Below are positions 1 to 8,336 of a stretch of DNA of 35,216 nt, one piece after another; positions within the stretch are counted from its first letter, which is position 1, and the number at the start of each line of letters is the position of its first letter. The position numbers were made by a program, and so were the translations under genes. The notes under the pieces are model-generated. The model saw only the letters and a program-made list of their open reading frames with translations, was not told where the DNA came from and made no database searches. This DNA is from a virus. Location of the stretch: IMG/VR virus record IMGVR_UViG_3300047478_000188, positions 1 through 35,216 of that record. One strand, 5' to 3'.

Positions 1-1
1 A

Positions 2-1465
2 TTGAAAGATGTGACTACATCTTCTAATAAGAAAACAGGTGAAGAACGTAAATTAGATGCATCATTCAACCGCGCTGTAGGATTAGATGCTAACTTTTTC
101 GATGAATGGAATCGATACAATACCCTGTTTGCTCAAGCTAAATTATCTACTGAACAGTTAACTGAAGCTCAAGCTAAATTGTTAGCCGCTCAACCTTTTA
201 TGGAAGAAGCTGCTAAGAAAGAAAAAGATTCTATAGAAGCTTATAATAAGGGTGCACAAGTATCTATAGATTTAGCTTTTAGACAAGTAGCTGTCAAAGA
301 AAAAATAGCTAGACAGCTAGATGATGAACTACGCATGGCAGGAATGCGTCAAGAAGATCAACAACTCGAAGCATCTTATACCCAAGTAATTAATGAGTAT
401 AATGATGTTGGAATATCGTTGACTGAAGAACAGAATACCGCATTACGTAATAAGTTAATTTTAATTCAACAAATCAAAGATGTTACAGCAGCCGAGAATG
501 CTGTAATAGCTCAAACTGTTGATAAGTATAAGGCTCAAATTCTTCAACAACAAGCTATTCAAAAGGCATTAAAAGATCCAACGTCAGGTTTAACTCAACA
601 GATGGCTACAGATTTAGTAGTCCAGCAAGATCCTAACATGCAAGGATCTCAGCAATGGATCGATGCACAGAAAAGATCTCTTGATGACTATTATTCATAT
701 GTAGATGGGTTACGTAATCGTGATCTGATCAGTAATGAGACTGCTGAACAAGCCAAGGCTAAAGCCAAGTTAACATACAGTAAACAATCCTTAGATCAGG
801 CTTCTGATTTCTTTGGTAATTTAGCTACGCTTTCCGAGTCTGGAAATAAGAAACTTGCTGCAATTGGTAAGGCCGCCGCTATAGCTCAAGCCTCTATAAA
901 GGCTTATGTAGCTATTAATGAGGCATTAGCTAGTGCACCACCTCCACTGAATTATGCTCTTGCTGCTGCAGTAGGTGTAGCAGCATTTGCTAATGTATCA
1001 AAAATAGCCGGGTTCCAAGAGGGCGGTTACACAGGTAATGGTGGTACATCTGAAATTGCAGGTGTAACCCACGGTAAAGAGTTCGTAGTAAATGCATCTG
1101 CTACATCACGTAATAGATCATTATTAGAGGCTATGAATCGTGGATACGATTTTGATATATCTAAGATGGTACCTAAAGAGGTTCCAGGTTATGCTATAGG
1201 TGGATTTGTACAACAAGCTAATTATAATCCTCCGCCAGTGCAAAATGTATTAGCTCAATCTACCTCGCCTAATGTAAGTATTATAGTTAATAACAATGCT
1301 CCAGATACTAAAACTACGCGAGAAGAGCGCGATGGACCAAATGGTAAAGAAATAGAAATAACTATCGAAAGAGTGGTTAATAAGAATATTAATACTGGCG
1401 GATCCATTGCTTCAACTATGGAATCCAAGTATGGGCTTAACCGTGCACAGTCATTGAGTTATTAA
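2..1465 (+). CDS. Tail tape measure protein, C-terminal part (5' truncated)
   Basis: The reading frame is open from the window edge, so the true start lies outside. About 487 residues are visible. The first 250 are rich in Ala, Gln, Lys and Glu with heptad-like spacing, as expected for long coiled coils. A hydrophobic small-residue stretch around residues 300-335 (repeated Ala/Val/Gly) follows. Next comes a motif common at the C-terminus of siphophage tape measure proteins: GFQEGGYTGNGG, then a short AGxxHGxEFVVNA segment. Tape measure proteins set tail length and are ejected with the DNA. It is followed after 1 nt by a minor tail gene, the usual gene order. The total length cannot be judged. 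Confidence 0.85.
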   Translation: MKDVTTSSNKKTGEERKLDASFNRAVGLDANFFDEWNRYNTLFAQAKLSTEQLTEAQAKLLAAQPFMEEAAKKEKDSIEAYNKGAQVSIDLAFRQVAVKEKIARQLDDELRMAGMRQEDQQLEASYTQVINEYNDVGISLTEEQNTALRNKLILIQQIKDVTAAENAVIAQTVDKYKAQILQQQAIQKALKDPTSGLTQQMATDLVVQQDPNMQGSQQWIDAQKRSLDDYYSYVDGLRNRDLISNETAEQAKAKAKLTYSKQSLDQASDFFGNLATLSESGNKKLAAIGKAAAIAQASIKAYVAINEALASAPPPLNYALAAAVGVAAFANVSKIAGFQEGGYTGNGGTSEIAGVTHGKEFVVNASATSRNRSLLEAMNRGYDFDISKMVPKEVPGYAIGGFVQQANYNPPPVQNVLAQSTSPNVSIIVNNNAPDTKTTREERDGPNGKEIEITIERVVNKNINTGGSIASTMESKYGLNRAQSLSY

Positions 1466-1466
1466 T

Positions 1467-2201
1467 ATGGCTACAGGTATTAGATTTCCTGTAGATCTAC
1501 CTCCACCAAGCCGTGACGGGTATAGCTCTGCTTATGAAGTAAATGTTTCACGTCAAGATCGTGAGATAGGTTCTGCTAGACAACGTAGGACTACCAGAAC
1601 TCAACCTCGAATAGAATCACTATCTTTTTCATTTACTGAAGCAGAATACTTAATATTTGATACATGGTGGCAAGAAACTATAAAGTCAGGTGAATTACTA
1701 TTTGACATATTATTGTCGGATGATTTAGGCGGGTTCATTTGGTATACAGCTAGATGGATTAATGACTATGAAGCCTCAATAGATAATTCAAGATACGATT
1801 GGAATATAAAAGGTACATTACGATTAATGGGAGCAGGATTTGCAGTTAGAGTTTCTGGTACAGATGAATTACATGGTTTAGCTACATTAACTAGTTTTGG
1901 TAAGGGTGGATTAATAGTAGAATCTATTCTTCGAGGTAGATCCACAGTTGAATCTAGTGGTAGAGCTAAGTTCAGTGAAGCTACACTATTAGGTTTAAGT
2001 GAGACTGAGTCTAATGGTAGAGGTAAGTTAGGTATGTTGGTATTACACGGTATATCATCTACCGTGACTAATGGTGAGGCTCAATTAGGTGTACTAGTGT
2101 TACGAGGTATTTCAACCACTATATCTGAAGGTACAGGAGAATTAGGTATATTACAAGGTTTATCAAGTACAACATCTGAGGGTAAAGGTGAATTTGCGTA
2201 A
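1467..2201 (+). CDS. Minor tail protein with tandem-repeat C-terminus
   Basis: 244 residues. The N-terminal 125 residues (MATGIRFPVDLPPPSRDGYS, later FDTWW and WYTARWIND) resemble the small minor tail proteins found just after the tape measure gene in siphophages; the next gene has a related N-terminal domain. From about residue 130 the protein consists of roughly 20-residue units that repeat a pattern of Leu-x-Gly-(I/L)-S-x-T-x-S-x-G-x-(G/A)-x-L/F, about five copies. Such repeats could form a beta-solenoid-like surface extension. It starts 1 nt after the tape measure stop and its last base is the first base of the next gene's ATG. Tail role is inferred mostly from position; the repeats are seen directly. 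Confidence 0.6.
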   Translation: MATGIRFPVDLPPPSRDGYSSAYEVNVSRQDREIGSARQRRTTRTQPRIESLSFSFTEAEYLIFDTWWQETIKSGELLFDILLSDDLGGFIWYTARWINDYEASIDNSRYDWNIKGTLRLMGAGFAVRVSGTDELHGLATLTSFGKGGLIVESILRGRSTVESSGRAKFSEATLLGLSETESNGRGKLGMLVLHGISSTVTNGEAQLGVLVLRGISTTISEGTGELGILQGLSSTTSEGKGEFA

Positions 2202-3112
2202 TGTCTACACCTATATTTCCAACATCTTTACCTACTGTAAGTACATTATCATTACAAGCTATAAGTAATTTAATAGCCGATGATGGTACAGTAAAGAGCT
2301 ATAGACGCATTAGTAGAGTACCAAACGCTAATGATAAAGTTCAATGGACTTTATTCAATGATCAATTAAGTGTGTTTTTAGCTTTTTACAAAGCAACCCT
2401 GTTAGATGGTCATAAGTGGTTTTATATCAAGTTACCATCTGCAAAAGGTATTGTATACCATATTGCCAGATTTAAGTCTTTACAAGTTAATGTTACAGGC
2501 CATAAAGCTTGGGTTGTAGATGCTGAACTCGAGTTAAGAGAAAGAGCTTTTGAAGTTATTGAGCCAATTATTGATCCAGAACCTCCTGAAGGAGAACCAG
2601 ACGTGCTATCATTTTTATTACTTAATAATTCAACTACATATGCATTGGATCAATCACGTGTACCCTTAACTGATTTCCTTGGACGTCATACATTATCAGA
2701 AGCAGATTATGCTACATTTGATGAATCTACAGGTGTAATAAATATAAGTACGGCTGGAATATATGAATTACGGTGCTCTATTGCCTTCGTATCTATCACA
2801 TTGTTTACTCTAAATGCAATAATGGGTTGCGAAGTGTCATTAGAATATGAATTTGATGTAGGTAATAATGCCAAAGCTTATCCTAATAGTTATCCTTTAG
2901 TAGGTCATGCGGCTGTAAATGAGGGAGGTCCAAGTGTACCGACAGTAAATATACATAAAATAATAAACGCTGCCGCAGTTGTAACCCCTATACTAGTTCA
3001 TATAATGCCTTTTGGATTTACCCAAGATTCTGTAGGTACTTATAATGCATTAAGTATAGCAGGATCACTTCACAGACTGGGTGATGTTGTATATACACCT
3101 CCTACAGACTAA
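2201..3112 (+). CDS. Minor tail protein with jelly-roll-like C-terminal domain
   Basis: 303 residues. Residues 1-120 look like a divergent version of the N-terminal domain of the preceding gene: IFPTSLP opening, a hydrophobic core segment, then WFYIKLPSAKG and a terminal LELRERAF strand. A proline-rich linker (PEPPEGEP, about residues 128-135) leads to a C-terminal region whose opening (short LxLNNSTTYALD strand, an ESTGVINISTAGIYELRCSI segment, later hydrophobic strands) resembles C1q/TNF-like trimeric jelly rolls used by phage receptor-binding or decoration proteins. The start codon overlaps the preceding stop by 1 nt. The jelly-roll reading is a pattern-level guess; a tail role is likely from context. 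Confidence 0.55.
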   Translation: MSTPIFPTSLPTVSTLSLQAISNLIADDGTVKSYRRISRVPNANDKVQWTLFNDQLSVFLAFYKATLLDGHKWFYIKLPSAKGIVYHIARFKSLQVNVTGHKAWVVDAELELRERAFEVIEPIIDPEPPEGEPDVLSFLLLNNSTTYALDQSRVPLTDFLGRHTLSEADYATFDESTGVINISTAGIYELRCSIAFVSITLFTLNAIMGCEVSLEYEFDVGNNAKAYPNSYPLVGHAAVNEGGPSVPTVNIHKIINAAAVVTPILVHIMPFGFTQDSVGTYNALSIAGSLHRLGDVVYTPPTD

Positions 3113-3114
3113 TA

Positions 3115-3687
3115 ATGCCGATATTTTCAACTCCTAATTTAGGATTATCGTATTCTGAAGCTATTGCAGAAGCCTATGCTTCTGCACCTGAAGATTCAAT
3201 AATTCTCCACACATTAGAATTTCGTCACCCATTATTTATAGATCCTGTCACATTAGACGAAATTGGTATACGAGTAGTGAATGATCATGAGTTTTTACTG
3301 GCTACTCTTGAAGATGGGGCTATATTAAATCCTGAAGAAGAGGTCCGATTTGAGCCAGTAAAATTCGAATTTACTAGACCATCCGAGTCTGACAGCTCAG
3401 CCTCCCCTGAAATAGAGATATCAGTTAGTAATGTATCAAGAATTCTTATCCCATATTTAGATTTAGCTAAAGAATCACGTATACCTATTGAAGTTACTTA
3501 TAGACCATATATGGCTAGTGACCTAAGTGCACCACATATGAAGCCAGTATTAAACCTAACTTTACGCAATGTTAATTGCAGTATGTCCGATGTAACTGCT
3601 ACAGCTGGATTCGGTGATTTAACTAATCGTAAATTTCCAAATAAAGATTATACCAGTTTGAAGTTCCCTGGATTAACTGCAAGATGA
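3115..3687 (+). CDS. DUF1833-like minor tail protein
   Basis: 190 residues. The N-terminal half (SYSEAIAEAYASAPEDSIILHTLEFRHP fold of strands, then VRVVNDHEFLLATLEDG) and the following FEFTRPSESDSSASPEI/ISVSNVSRIL segment match my memory of the DUF1833 phage family, which sits directly before the NlpC/P60 tail peptidase gene in many siphophages. It overlaps that peptidase gene here by 4 nt (ATGA). The family is thought to belong to the distal tail complex, roughly in the place of lambda gpL. No catalytic motif is visible. Confidence 0.65.
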   Translation: MPIFSTPNLGLSYSEAIAEAYASAPEDSIILHTLEFRHPLFIDPVTLDEIGIRVVNDHEFLLATLEDGAILNPEEEVRFEPVKFEFTRPSESDSSASPEIEISVSNVSRILIPYLDLAKESRIPIEVTYRPYMASDLSAPHMKPVLNLTLRNVNCSMSDVTATAGFGDLTNRKFPNKDYTSLKFPGLTAR

Positions 3688-4094
3688 CACACTGGGCCAC
3701 TCAATATATAGGTTTACCTTGGCATAGAACTGGTGATGATGTCACCAGTTTTAATTGCTGGTCTTTTACTAAGAAAATACAATTAATTCATTTCAATCGT
3801 ACTTTACCTGCTATAGACGTAGATGCTATGTCTAGCATATCTATAGCTAAATTATGTATTAGCCAATCTAAATCTAATAATTGGATAGAAGTAGATAAAC
3901 CTATAGATGGATCATGCGCTTTATTATGTAGAAATAAAATACCTATTCATGTAGGTACATGGTTAGAGATACCTGGTGGATCAGGTTTAATACATTGTAT
4001 GACTGGTATGGGTGTAATGTTTCAAAACCTTCATTCATTACGAATAAGCGGTTGGAGTAGATTACATTACTTTAATTGGAATCCAAGTGCCTAA
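3684..4094 (+). CDS. NlpC/P60-like tail peptidase (lambda K-like)
   Basis: 136 residues. The start WATQYIGLPWHRTGDD followed by FNCWSF puts a Cys at residue 25 in the place of the catalytic Cys of NlpC/P60 tail proteins (usual pattern GxPxxxGGxxxxxFDCxGL). A His in the later IPIHVGTWLE segment fits the catalytic His. Such enzymes cleave peptidoglycan peptides during DNA entry and are part of the tail tip. It is short, with no N-terminal extra domain. It is flanked by the DUF1833-like gene and the tail-tip gene, matching the common order. Asp before the Cys is replaced by Asn, which is unusual. Confidence 0.72.
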   Translation: MTHWATQYIGLPWHRTGDDVTSFNCWSFTKKIQLIHFNRTLPAIDVDAMSSISIAKLCISQSKSNNWIEVDKPIDGSCALLCRNKIPIHVGTWLEIPGGSGLIHCMTGMGVMFQNLHSLRISGWSRLHYFNWNPSA

Positions 4095-6441
4095 TCCAGT
4101 TGTTATATATGCATCAAACCCGTTCAATATGGCTGAACGGGTGTGCACATCTGTAAATAATGGAACTAATTTATTACAATTAGTTCCAAAAATTAATTCA
4201 CCAATAGTATGTAATATTAATGGTCAATGCATATCTAATAAATATTGGGATTGTATATTAGAAGATGGGGATGTAATAGTATTTCATGTATTACCTCATG
4301 GGGGTAGTGGAAAGAATCCGCTTCAAACAATATTAAGCATAGTCTTAATTGTTGTAGGTGTAGTATTTGTTAATCCATATCTAATTGCTGCTGGTGTAGG
4401 TATAGGATTGGCTGGATTAGTGCCTGTCCCAAAGGTTCCTACGGGTATTCAATCTAGTTCACCATCTCCCACATATAATATAGCTTTAGCGGGTAACTCT
4501 GCTAGACTAGGTGAAGCCATACCTATCATATATGGTAGGCATATTATTTATCCAGATTTTGCTTCGCAACCTTATACTGAATTTGATAACGACTCAAACG
4601 ATCAATTTTACTTTGCATTATTATGTATAGGTAACAGTAGTGCTATAACCATTGAGTCAATACTTATTGATGATACAGATATATCATCATTTGATGAAGT
4701 TCAATATCAAATTCAAGGATCCGAATTTACACCGATTCAAACACTAGTTTCACCCGCTGTAGTTAATGCTATTGAAGTAGCGGGTCAAACATTAGAGACT
4801 GCTAGAATAGTAGGGCCATTTGCGGCTGTAGGACCTACGTTACGGACTACTAAGATTAGTATAGACGTCACAATGAATAAAGGATTATTCTTTGCTGACG
4901 ATGAGGGTGGATTACAGAGTTTAACTATTTCATGGACTGTTCAATATAGATTAATTGATGATTTAGGTCAACCAAGCGGTAATTGGTTAGTACTTGCTAA
5001 TGAATCTTATACAGCTGCAACGAATAAACCGGTAAGAAGAACATATAACTATAATGTATCATCTGGTAGATATGAAGTAAGAATGCAGCGTACGGATGCT
5101 AGACAGGATAATAATAGAGCCGCCCATGATATAGAGTGGGCTGGAATGCGCTCATTTTTAGATACTGATATTACGTTAGAGCCTACAGCTGCTTATTTAG
5201 CTATTAAGATTAGAGCTACTAGTCAATTAAGCGGTACTAGTCAACGTAAAATAGCTGTAATAGTTCGTAGGAAACTTAGAACATGGCATCCAGTCAATGG
5301 CTGGTCAGTACCTATTGAATCAAGAAGTATTGCATGGGCTTTAGCTGATGTATTACAAAATCAGAATTATTCATTAGGTTTAACCGATGCCAGAATCGAC
5401 TTACAAACTCTATATGAATTAGATCAATTGTTTACGAGTAGAGGTGATACTTATAATGCTATTATAGATAAGAAGGTTACAATCTGGCAAGCTTTAGCAG
5501 CTATTGCTAGATGTGGCAGAGCTGTACCAATAATGCGTGGAGGTGTATTCACATTTGTAAGAGACTCTGAAGTACAATTACCGTCTGCTATGTTTAATAT
5601 GAGAAATATCCAGCGAAATTCATTCGCTGTAAGTTATGCAATGGTAACCGAAGATACACCTGATGGAATAGAGTTAGAGTATTTTGATGAGCAAAGTTGG
5701 AGTTTGTTATCAGTAATAATCCCTATTCCAGGTATTACTACACCTACTATTATAGCTAAGTTTACTTTAATAGGTGTTACTAATCGTAATCAAGCATTGC
5801 GTGAAGCAGCTTACATAGCAGCTGATATTGCATATAGACGCACTAATGTGAGATTTGTTACAGAAATGGAGGGATTTCTTCCGGCATATGGATCCCTTAT
5901 AGCTGTAAGCCATGATATAGCTCAATGGGGTAAAAGTGCGGATGTTGAATCAGTGAACTTACCTGAAATAACAATATCAGAGCAAGTTCAGTTTACTGGA
6001 TCACAATTTTATGCCTTATTATCTGATAATAAAGGCGAAGTATTCGGCCCATATAGAGTAGCCGCCGGATCAGATTCTAAAACTATACTATTTGTAGATA
6101 CACCCTCTCTAACATTTTACACTGGTACTGAGAAGGAACGTACAAAAATATCTATAGGTCAAGGTACATCATTTCTTAAATATTGTAAGGTTAAAGCTAT
6201 AAGACCAAAACCAAATGATTTTATAGAAATCCAATGTATTGTGGAAGATGATAGAGTTCATACGGGTGACAATGCTTATTTACCTCAATTCCCAACATCT
6301 AGACCTATGTATGTAATGGCTAACGATACGCCTACCTATGATTTAGCTACGATAGAACAGAAATCAGGGTTAGGTGGGTGGGTTAGTGGATCTGATGGTA
6401 CTGTAGGTACAAATCATGATGCAGGATTTTTCTACCAATAA
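4087..6441 (+). CDS. Central tail-tip/host-specificity protein (lambda J-like) with fused I-like N-terminus
   Basis: 784 residues from a GTG start that overlaps the preceding gene by 8 nt. Residues 1-75 look like a small ubiquitin-like beta-grasp domain ending in a GGSG segment (LEDGDVIVFHVLPHGGSG). Residues about 80-125 hold two hydrophobic stretches (IVLIVVGVVFVNPYLIAAG and GIGLAGLV). This arrangement is what lambda-type tail assembly protein I shows. The rest resembles the J-type tip protein: EAIPIIYGRH, a strand-rich middle with YRLIDD and WxVLANESYTA, then AWALADVL and QALREAAYIAAD helices. J-like proteins cap the tail and contact the receptor. The fused I-like part is an inference. Fibre-like genes follow immediately. 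Confidence 0.78.
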   Translation: MPNPVVIYASNPFNMAERVCTSVNNGTNLLQLVPKINSPIVCNINGQCISNKYWDCILEDGDVIVFHVLPHGGSGKNPLQTILSIVLIVVGVVFVNPYLIAAGVGIGLAGLVPVPKVPTGIQSSSPSPTYNIALAGNSARLGEAIPIIYGRHIIYPDFASQPYTEFDNDSNDQFYFALLCIGNSSAITIESILIDDTDISSFDEVQYQIQGSEFTPIQTLVSPAVVNAIEVAGQTLETARIVGPFAAVGPTLRTTKISIDVTMNKGLFFADDEGGLQSLTISWTVQYRLIDDLGQPSGNWLVLANESYTAATNKPVRRTYNYNVSSGRYEVRMQRTDARQDNNRAAHDIEWAGMRSFLDTDITLEPTAAYLAIKIRATSQLSGTSQRKIAVIVRRKLRTWHPVNGWSVPIESRSIAWALADVLQNQNYSLGLTDARIDLQTLYELDQLFTSRGDTYNAIIDKKVTIWQALAAIARCGRAVPIMRGGVFTFVRDSEVQLPSAMFNMRNIQRNSFAVSYAMVTEDTPDGIELEYFDEQSWSLLSVIIPIPGITTPTIIAKFTLIGVTNRNQALREAAYIAADIAYRRTNVRFVTEMEGFLPAYGSLIAVSHDIAQWGKSADVESVNLPEITISEQVQFTGSQFYALLSDNKGEVFGPYRVAAGSDSKTILFVDTPSLTFYTGTEKERTKISIGQGTSFLKYCKVKAIRPKPNDFIEIQCIVEDDRVHTGDNAYLPQFPTSRPMYVMANDTPTYDLATIEQKSGLGGWVSGSDGTVGTNHDAGFFYQ

Positions 6442-6443
6442 CT

Positions 6444-6818
6444 ATGACTATAAGTAATGTAACTACACCTCAAATAGGTACTCGTAGTAAATTCAATGAG
6501 ATTATATCTGCATTGAATAAGATGGGTATGTCTCGTGTAAACTTTAACGGTAATACAGCTGTCATAAGGGATTCCTCATCTGACATATCTAGTATAACTA
6601 AGTTAGGCGGCGGTGATTATGAAATTAATTTTCTTACACCAAAATCTAACACTAATTATACTATTATCGGCAGTTGCAGTGTATGTGCAGGTAATGACAC
6701 TGGATTTGTAATGCTCATAAGTCAGTCTACAAATAAGTTCAGAATTCATTGTCGTAATGATGATGGCGGTATAGGTGACAGTAATACTGTCTGTATAATA
6801 GTTAACACTTCGGAATAA
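6444..6818 (+). CDS. Tail fibre-like protein, first of two tandem paralogues
   Basis: 124 residues. The core (VNFNGN, a run of short strands, LGGGDYEINFLTP, NYTIIGSC, GNDTGFVMLIS, CRNDDGG) is the strand pattern often seen at the C-terminus of phage tail fibres and side proteins. It shares many identical positions with the next gene, including VNF.G, GGG.Y.I.F.TP, NY..(V/I)G.C, AGNDTGFVML and CRNDDGG, so the pair arose by duplication. It starts 2 nt after the tip gene stop. A role in adsorption is inferred from position and fold pattern. Confidence 0.6.
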   Translation: MTISNVTTPQIGTRSKFNEIISALNKMGMSRVNFNGNTAVIRDSSSDISSITKLGGGDYEINFLTPKSNTNYTIIGSCSVCAGNDTGFVMLISQSTNKFRIHCRNDDGGIGDSNTVCIIVNTSE

Positions 6819-6820
6819 TC

Positions 6821-7195
6821 ATGCCAATACCTCTGATGAATGTTGGGGATCCAATTACTGAAGACCTAATGAATTCAATTATAGATGCAATAAATGGGGT
6901 AAGTATTTCTTGGGTTAATTTTCAGGGTACTCCAACTGTAATTGTACGAGAGTTTGCAGGTAACATAGCTGGAGTATCTCATACAGGTGGCGGTGTTTAT
7001 AGAATTACATTCGACACCCCGCGTGCAGATGCAAATTACGCTGTAGTAGGTAACTGTACAGCCAATGCAGGTAATGATACCGGATTTGTAATGCTTGTGA
7101 CTTTGACTACAACTTATGTTGATATTCAGTGTCGCAATGACGATGGTGGTGCTAACGTGGTATCCACCGCAACTGTGATAATAGTCGGAAACTAG
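6821..7195 (+). CDS. Tail fibre-like protein, second tandem paralogue
   Basis: 124 residues, the same length as the gene before it and clearly homologous along the whole length (shared AGNDTGFVML and CRNDDGG blocks). The opening WVNFQGTPTVIV is typical of phage fibre modules. The differences lie in the first 40 residues and in strands between the shared blocks, as expected for two receptor-contact or structural variants. It is 2 nt downstream of its paralogue. Function is inferred from context. Confidence 0.6.
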   Translation: MPIPLMNVGDPITEDLMNSIIDAINGVSISWVNFQGTPTVIVREFAGNIAGVSHTGGGVYRITFDTPRADANYAVVGNCTANAGNDTGFVMLVTLTTTYVDIQCRNDDGGANVVSTATVIIVGN

Positions 7196-7204
7196 GAGTT
7201 CACC

Positions 7205-7663
7205 ATGGCCTCAATGTCTAATTACCTCAGAAATAAACTCATTGACTGGTTCTTGCGTCAAGAAGCTTTTTCACCTCCAGCTACAGTTTATGTAGCACTA
7301 TGTACATCTGCTCCAACAGCTGCGGCCGCTGGTACAGAAGTATCTACTAGTGGTACTGGTTATGCTAGAGAAGCTGTAACAAGTTCTTTGACCAATTGGG
7401 CTGGAACTCAGGCAGCATTAAGTACAGCTGTAAGTAGTGGCACAAGTGGTGAAACAAGTAATAACTCTGCTATAGACTTCGGCACTGCTACCACAGGTTG
7501 GGGTACAGTATCTCATTGGGAGATTTATGATGCTGCCACCAGTGGTAATAGATTAATCTTTGGGACAATTGTAGATGGTGTTGGATCACCATCACCACGT
7601 ACAATTGTAGCCGCAGATCCAGTATCATTCCCAGCATCAGCATTAGTGTGGAACATCTCATGA
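7205..7663 (+). CDS. Tail fibre-like structural protein
   Basis: 152 residues, preceded by a strong ribosome binding site (AGGAG, 7195-7199). The start MASMSNYLRNKLIDWFLRQ, then PATVYVALCTSAPT, a Ser/Thr/Gly-rich middle, SAIDFGTATTGWGTVSHWEIYDAATSGN and a final PVSFPASAL segment, is a recurring phage protein family found next to tail fibre genes. The family is usually annotated as a tail fibre or putative structural protein. Its stop overlaps the spanin start (ATGA, 7660-7663), linking tail and lysis genes in one operon. Confidence 0.6.
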   Translation: MASMSNYLRNKLIDWFLRQEAFSPPATVYVALCTSAPTAAAAGTEVSTSGTGYAREAVTSSLTNWAGTQAALSTAVSSGTSGETSNNSAIDFGTATTGWGTVSHWEIYDAATSGNRLIFGTIVDGVGSPSPRTIVAADPVSFPASALVWNIS

Positions 7664-8019
7664 TAAATCCATGGTATATTGTAGGTTTACTAGTCGGGGT
7701 AATTACCTTGACTAGTACAGCCTATAATTATGGCTATAACAATGGTGTTAATAAGGTAGAAGCCGCTCAAACTAGAGATAATGACCTTATTGCTAAAGTT
7801 GAAGAACGTGCTATGTTAGGAGCCGCAAATGAAATTGCTAAAATTCAACTTAAGCAAACAACCATATATAACAAAGTTCAAAAAGAGGTCCAGACAAATA
7901 CTGTTTATCGTGAGTGTAAGCACACTGCTGACGGGTTGCGAAGTATTAACGAAGCGCTCACAAACTCCAAAACAGAATCCATTGATACTAGCAAGTTGCC
8001 CTATGTTAACAATCCTTGA
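7660..8019 (+). CDS. Inner-membrane spanin (Rz-like)
   Basis: 119 residues from ATG 7660, which overlaps the preceding stop as ATGA. A GTG four codons upstream is possible but lies inside the previous gene. Residues 5-21 form one transmembrane segment (IVGLLVGVITLTSTAYN) followed by a charged helical periplasmic region (KVEAAQTRDNDLIAKVEERA onward) and a VYRECKHTADGLRSINEAL end, the layout of type II i-spanins. It acts with the nested outer-membrane lipoprotein to fuse the two membranes at lysis. No holin or endolysin is adjacent in this window, so those genes must be elsewhere. Confidence 0.8.
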   Translation: MINPWYIVGLLVGVITLTSTAYNYGYNNGVNKVEAAQTRDNDLIAKVEERAMLGAANEIAKIQLKQTTIYNKVQKEVQTNTVYRECKHTADGLRSINEALTNSKTESIDTSKLPYVNNP

Positions 8020-8107
8020 AGATGATTCTTTTGGTGCAACAACGCTAAAATTAATAGAAGTAACTAAACAATATTATACTTGTAGAGAAGCCTCAATCGC
8101 AAAATAA
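7829..8107 (+). CDS. Outer-membrane spanin lipoprotein (Rz1-like), nested in the i-spanin gene
   Basis: 92 residues in the +1 frame relative to the i-spanin gene, starting inside it and running 88 nt past its stop. A basic N-terminus (KKRSRQ) leads to ILFIVSVSTLLTGC, a lipobox with the lipidated Cys at residue 37. The mature part ends with CPMLTILEDDSFGATTLKLIE, a segment typical of Rz1 proteins in this arrangement. It would be anchored in the outer membrane and bind the i-spanin C-terminus. The mature part is about 56 residues with two more cysteines. It ends 42 nt before the terminator stem. Confidence 0.85.
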   Translation: MKLLKFNLSKQPYITKFKKRSRQILFIVSVSTLLTGCEVLTKRSQTPKQNPLILASCPMLTILEDDSFGATTLKLIEVTKQYYTCREASIAK

Positions 8108-8148
8108 TAGAATGGGTAGTGTCAGCAGCGCCTGTGACCCGCAGGCTT

Positions 8149-8181
8149 GAGAACAGAACTAAAAATTCTGTTCTCTTTTTT
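8149..8181 (+). terminator. Intrinsic terminator of the late/lysis operon
   Basis: A perfect 10-bp stem, GAGAACAGAA (8149-8158) with TTCTGTTCTC (8166-8175), encloses a 7-nt loop and is followed by six T (8176-8181). It closes the tail/lysis operon. The T run merges into the start of the 129-bp repeat. A smaller GCCTG/CAGGC hairpin lies just upstream. Confidence 0.9.
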
Positions 8182-8305
8182 ATTTTCAAACGTTAAAATA
8201 CCACGCAGTTTAGTACGTCCGGGAGATTTTAGCGTATATCCGGGAGTCCCGGATACCTAGGACGTATTAATCTAAAGGTAACGGCTCCCGGATAAATTAA
8301 TTCAT
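8177..8305. repeat. 129-bp perfect direct repeat, copy 1
   Basis: Identical base for base with 31433-31561, 23.26 kb away. Inside is a 19-bp odd-centred palindrome TATCCGGGAGTCCCGGATA (8237-8255), nested in an outer inverted pair TACGTCC (8214-8220) and GGACGTA (8260-8266). A further TCCGGGAG (8218-8225) and CTCCCGGA (8285-8292) could pair with each other instead. So there are four TCCGGGA half-sites. Both copies begin at the T run of a terminator. No reading frame is shared across the copies. It could be an operator cluster, an origin element or a structured 5' leader. The stretch 8108-8399 holds only the terminator, this repeat and a promoter. Confidence 0.93.
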
Positions 8306-8336
8306 TAACCGATTTTAATTATATTGATCAAATTAG

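Noticed and set aside
8177-8305. Insertion sequence or transposon ends as explanation for the 129-bp repeat
   Set aside because: The copies are direct rather than inverted, there is no transposase between them, and the 23 kb between holds essential phage genes.
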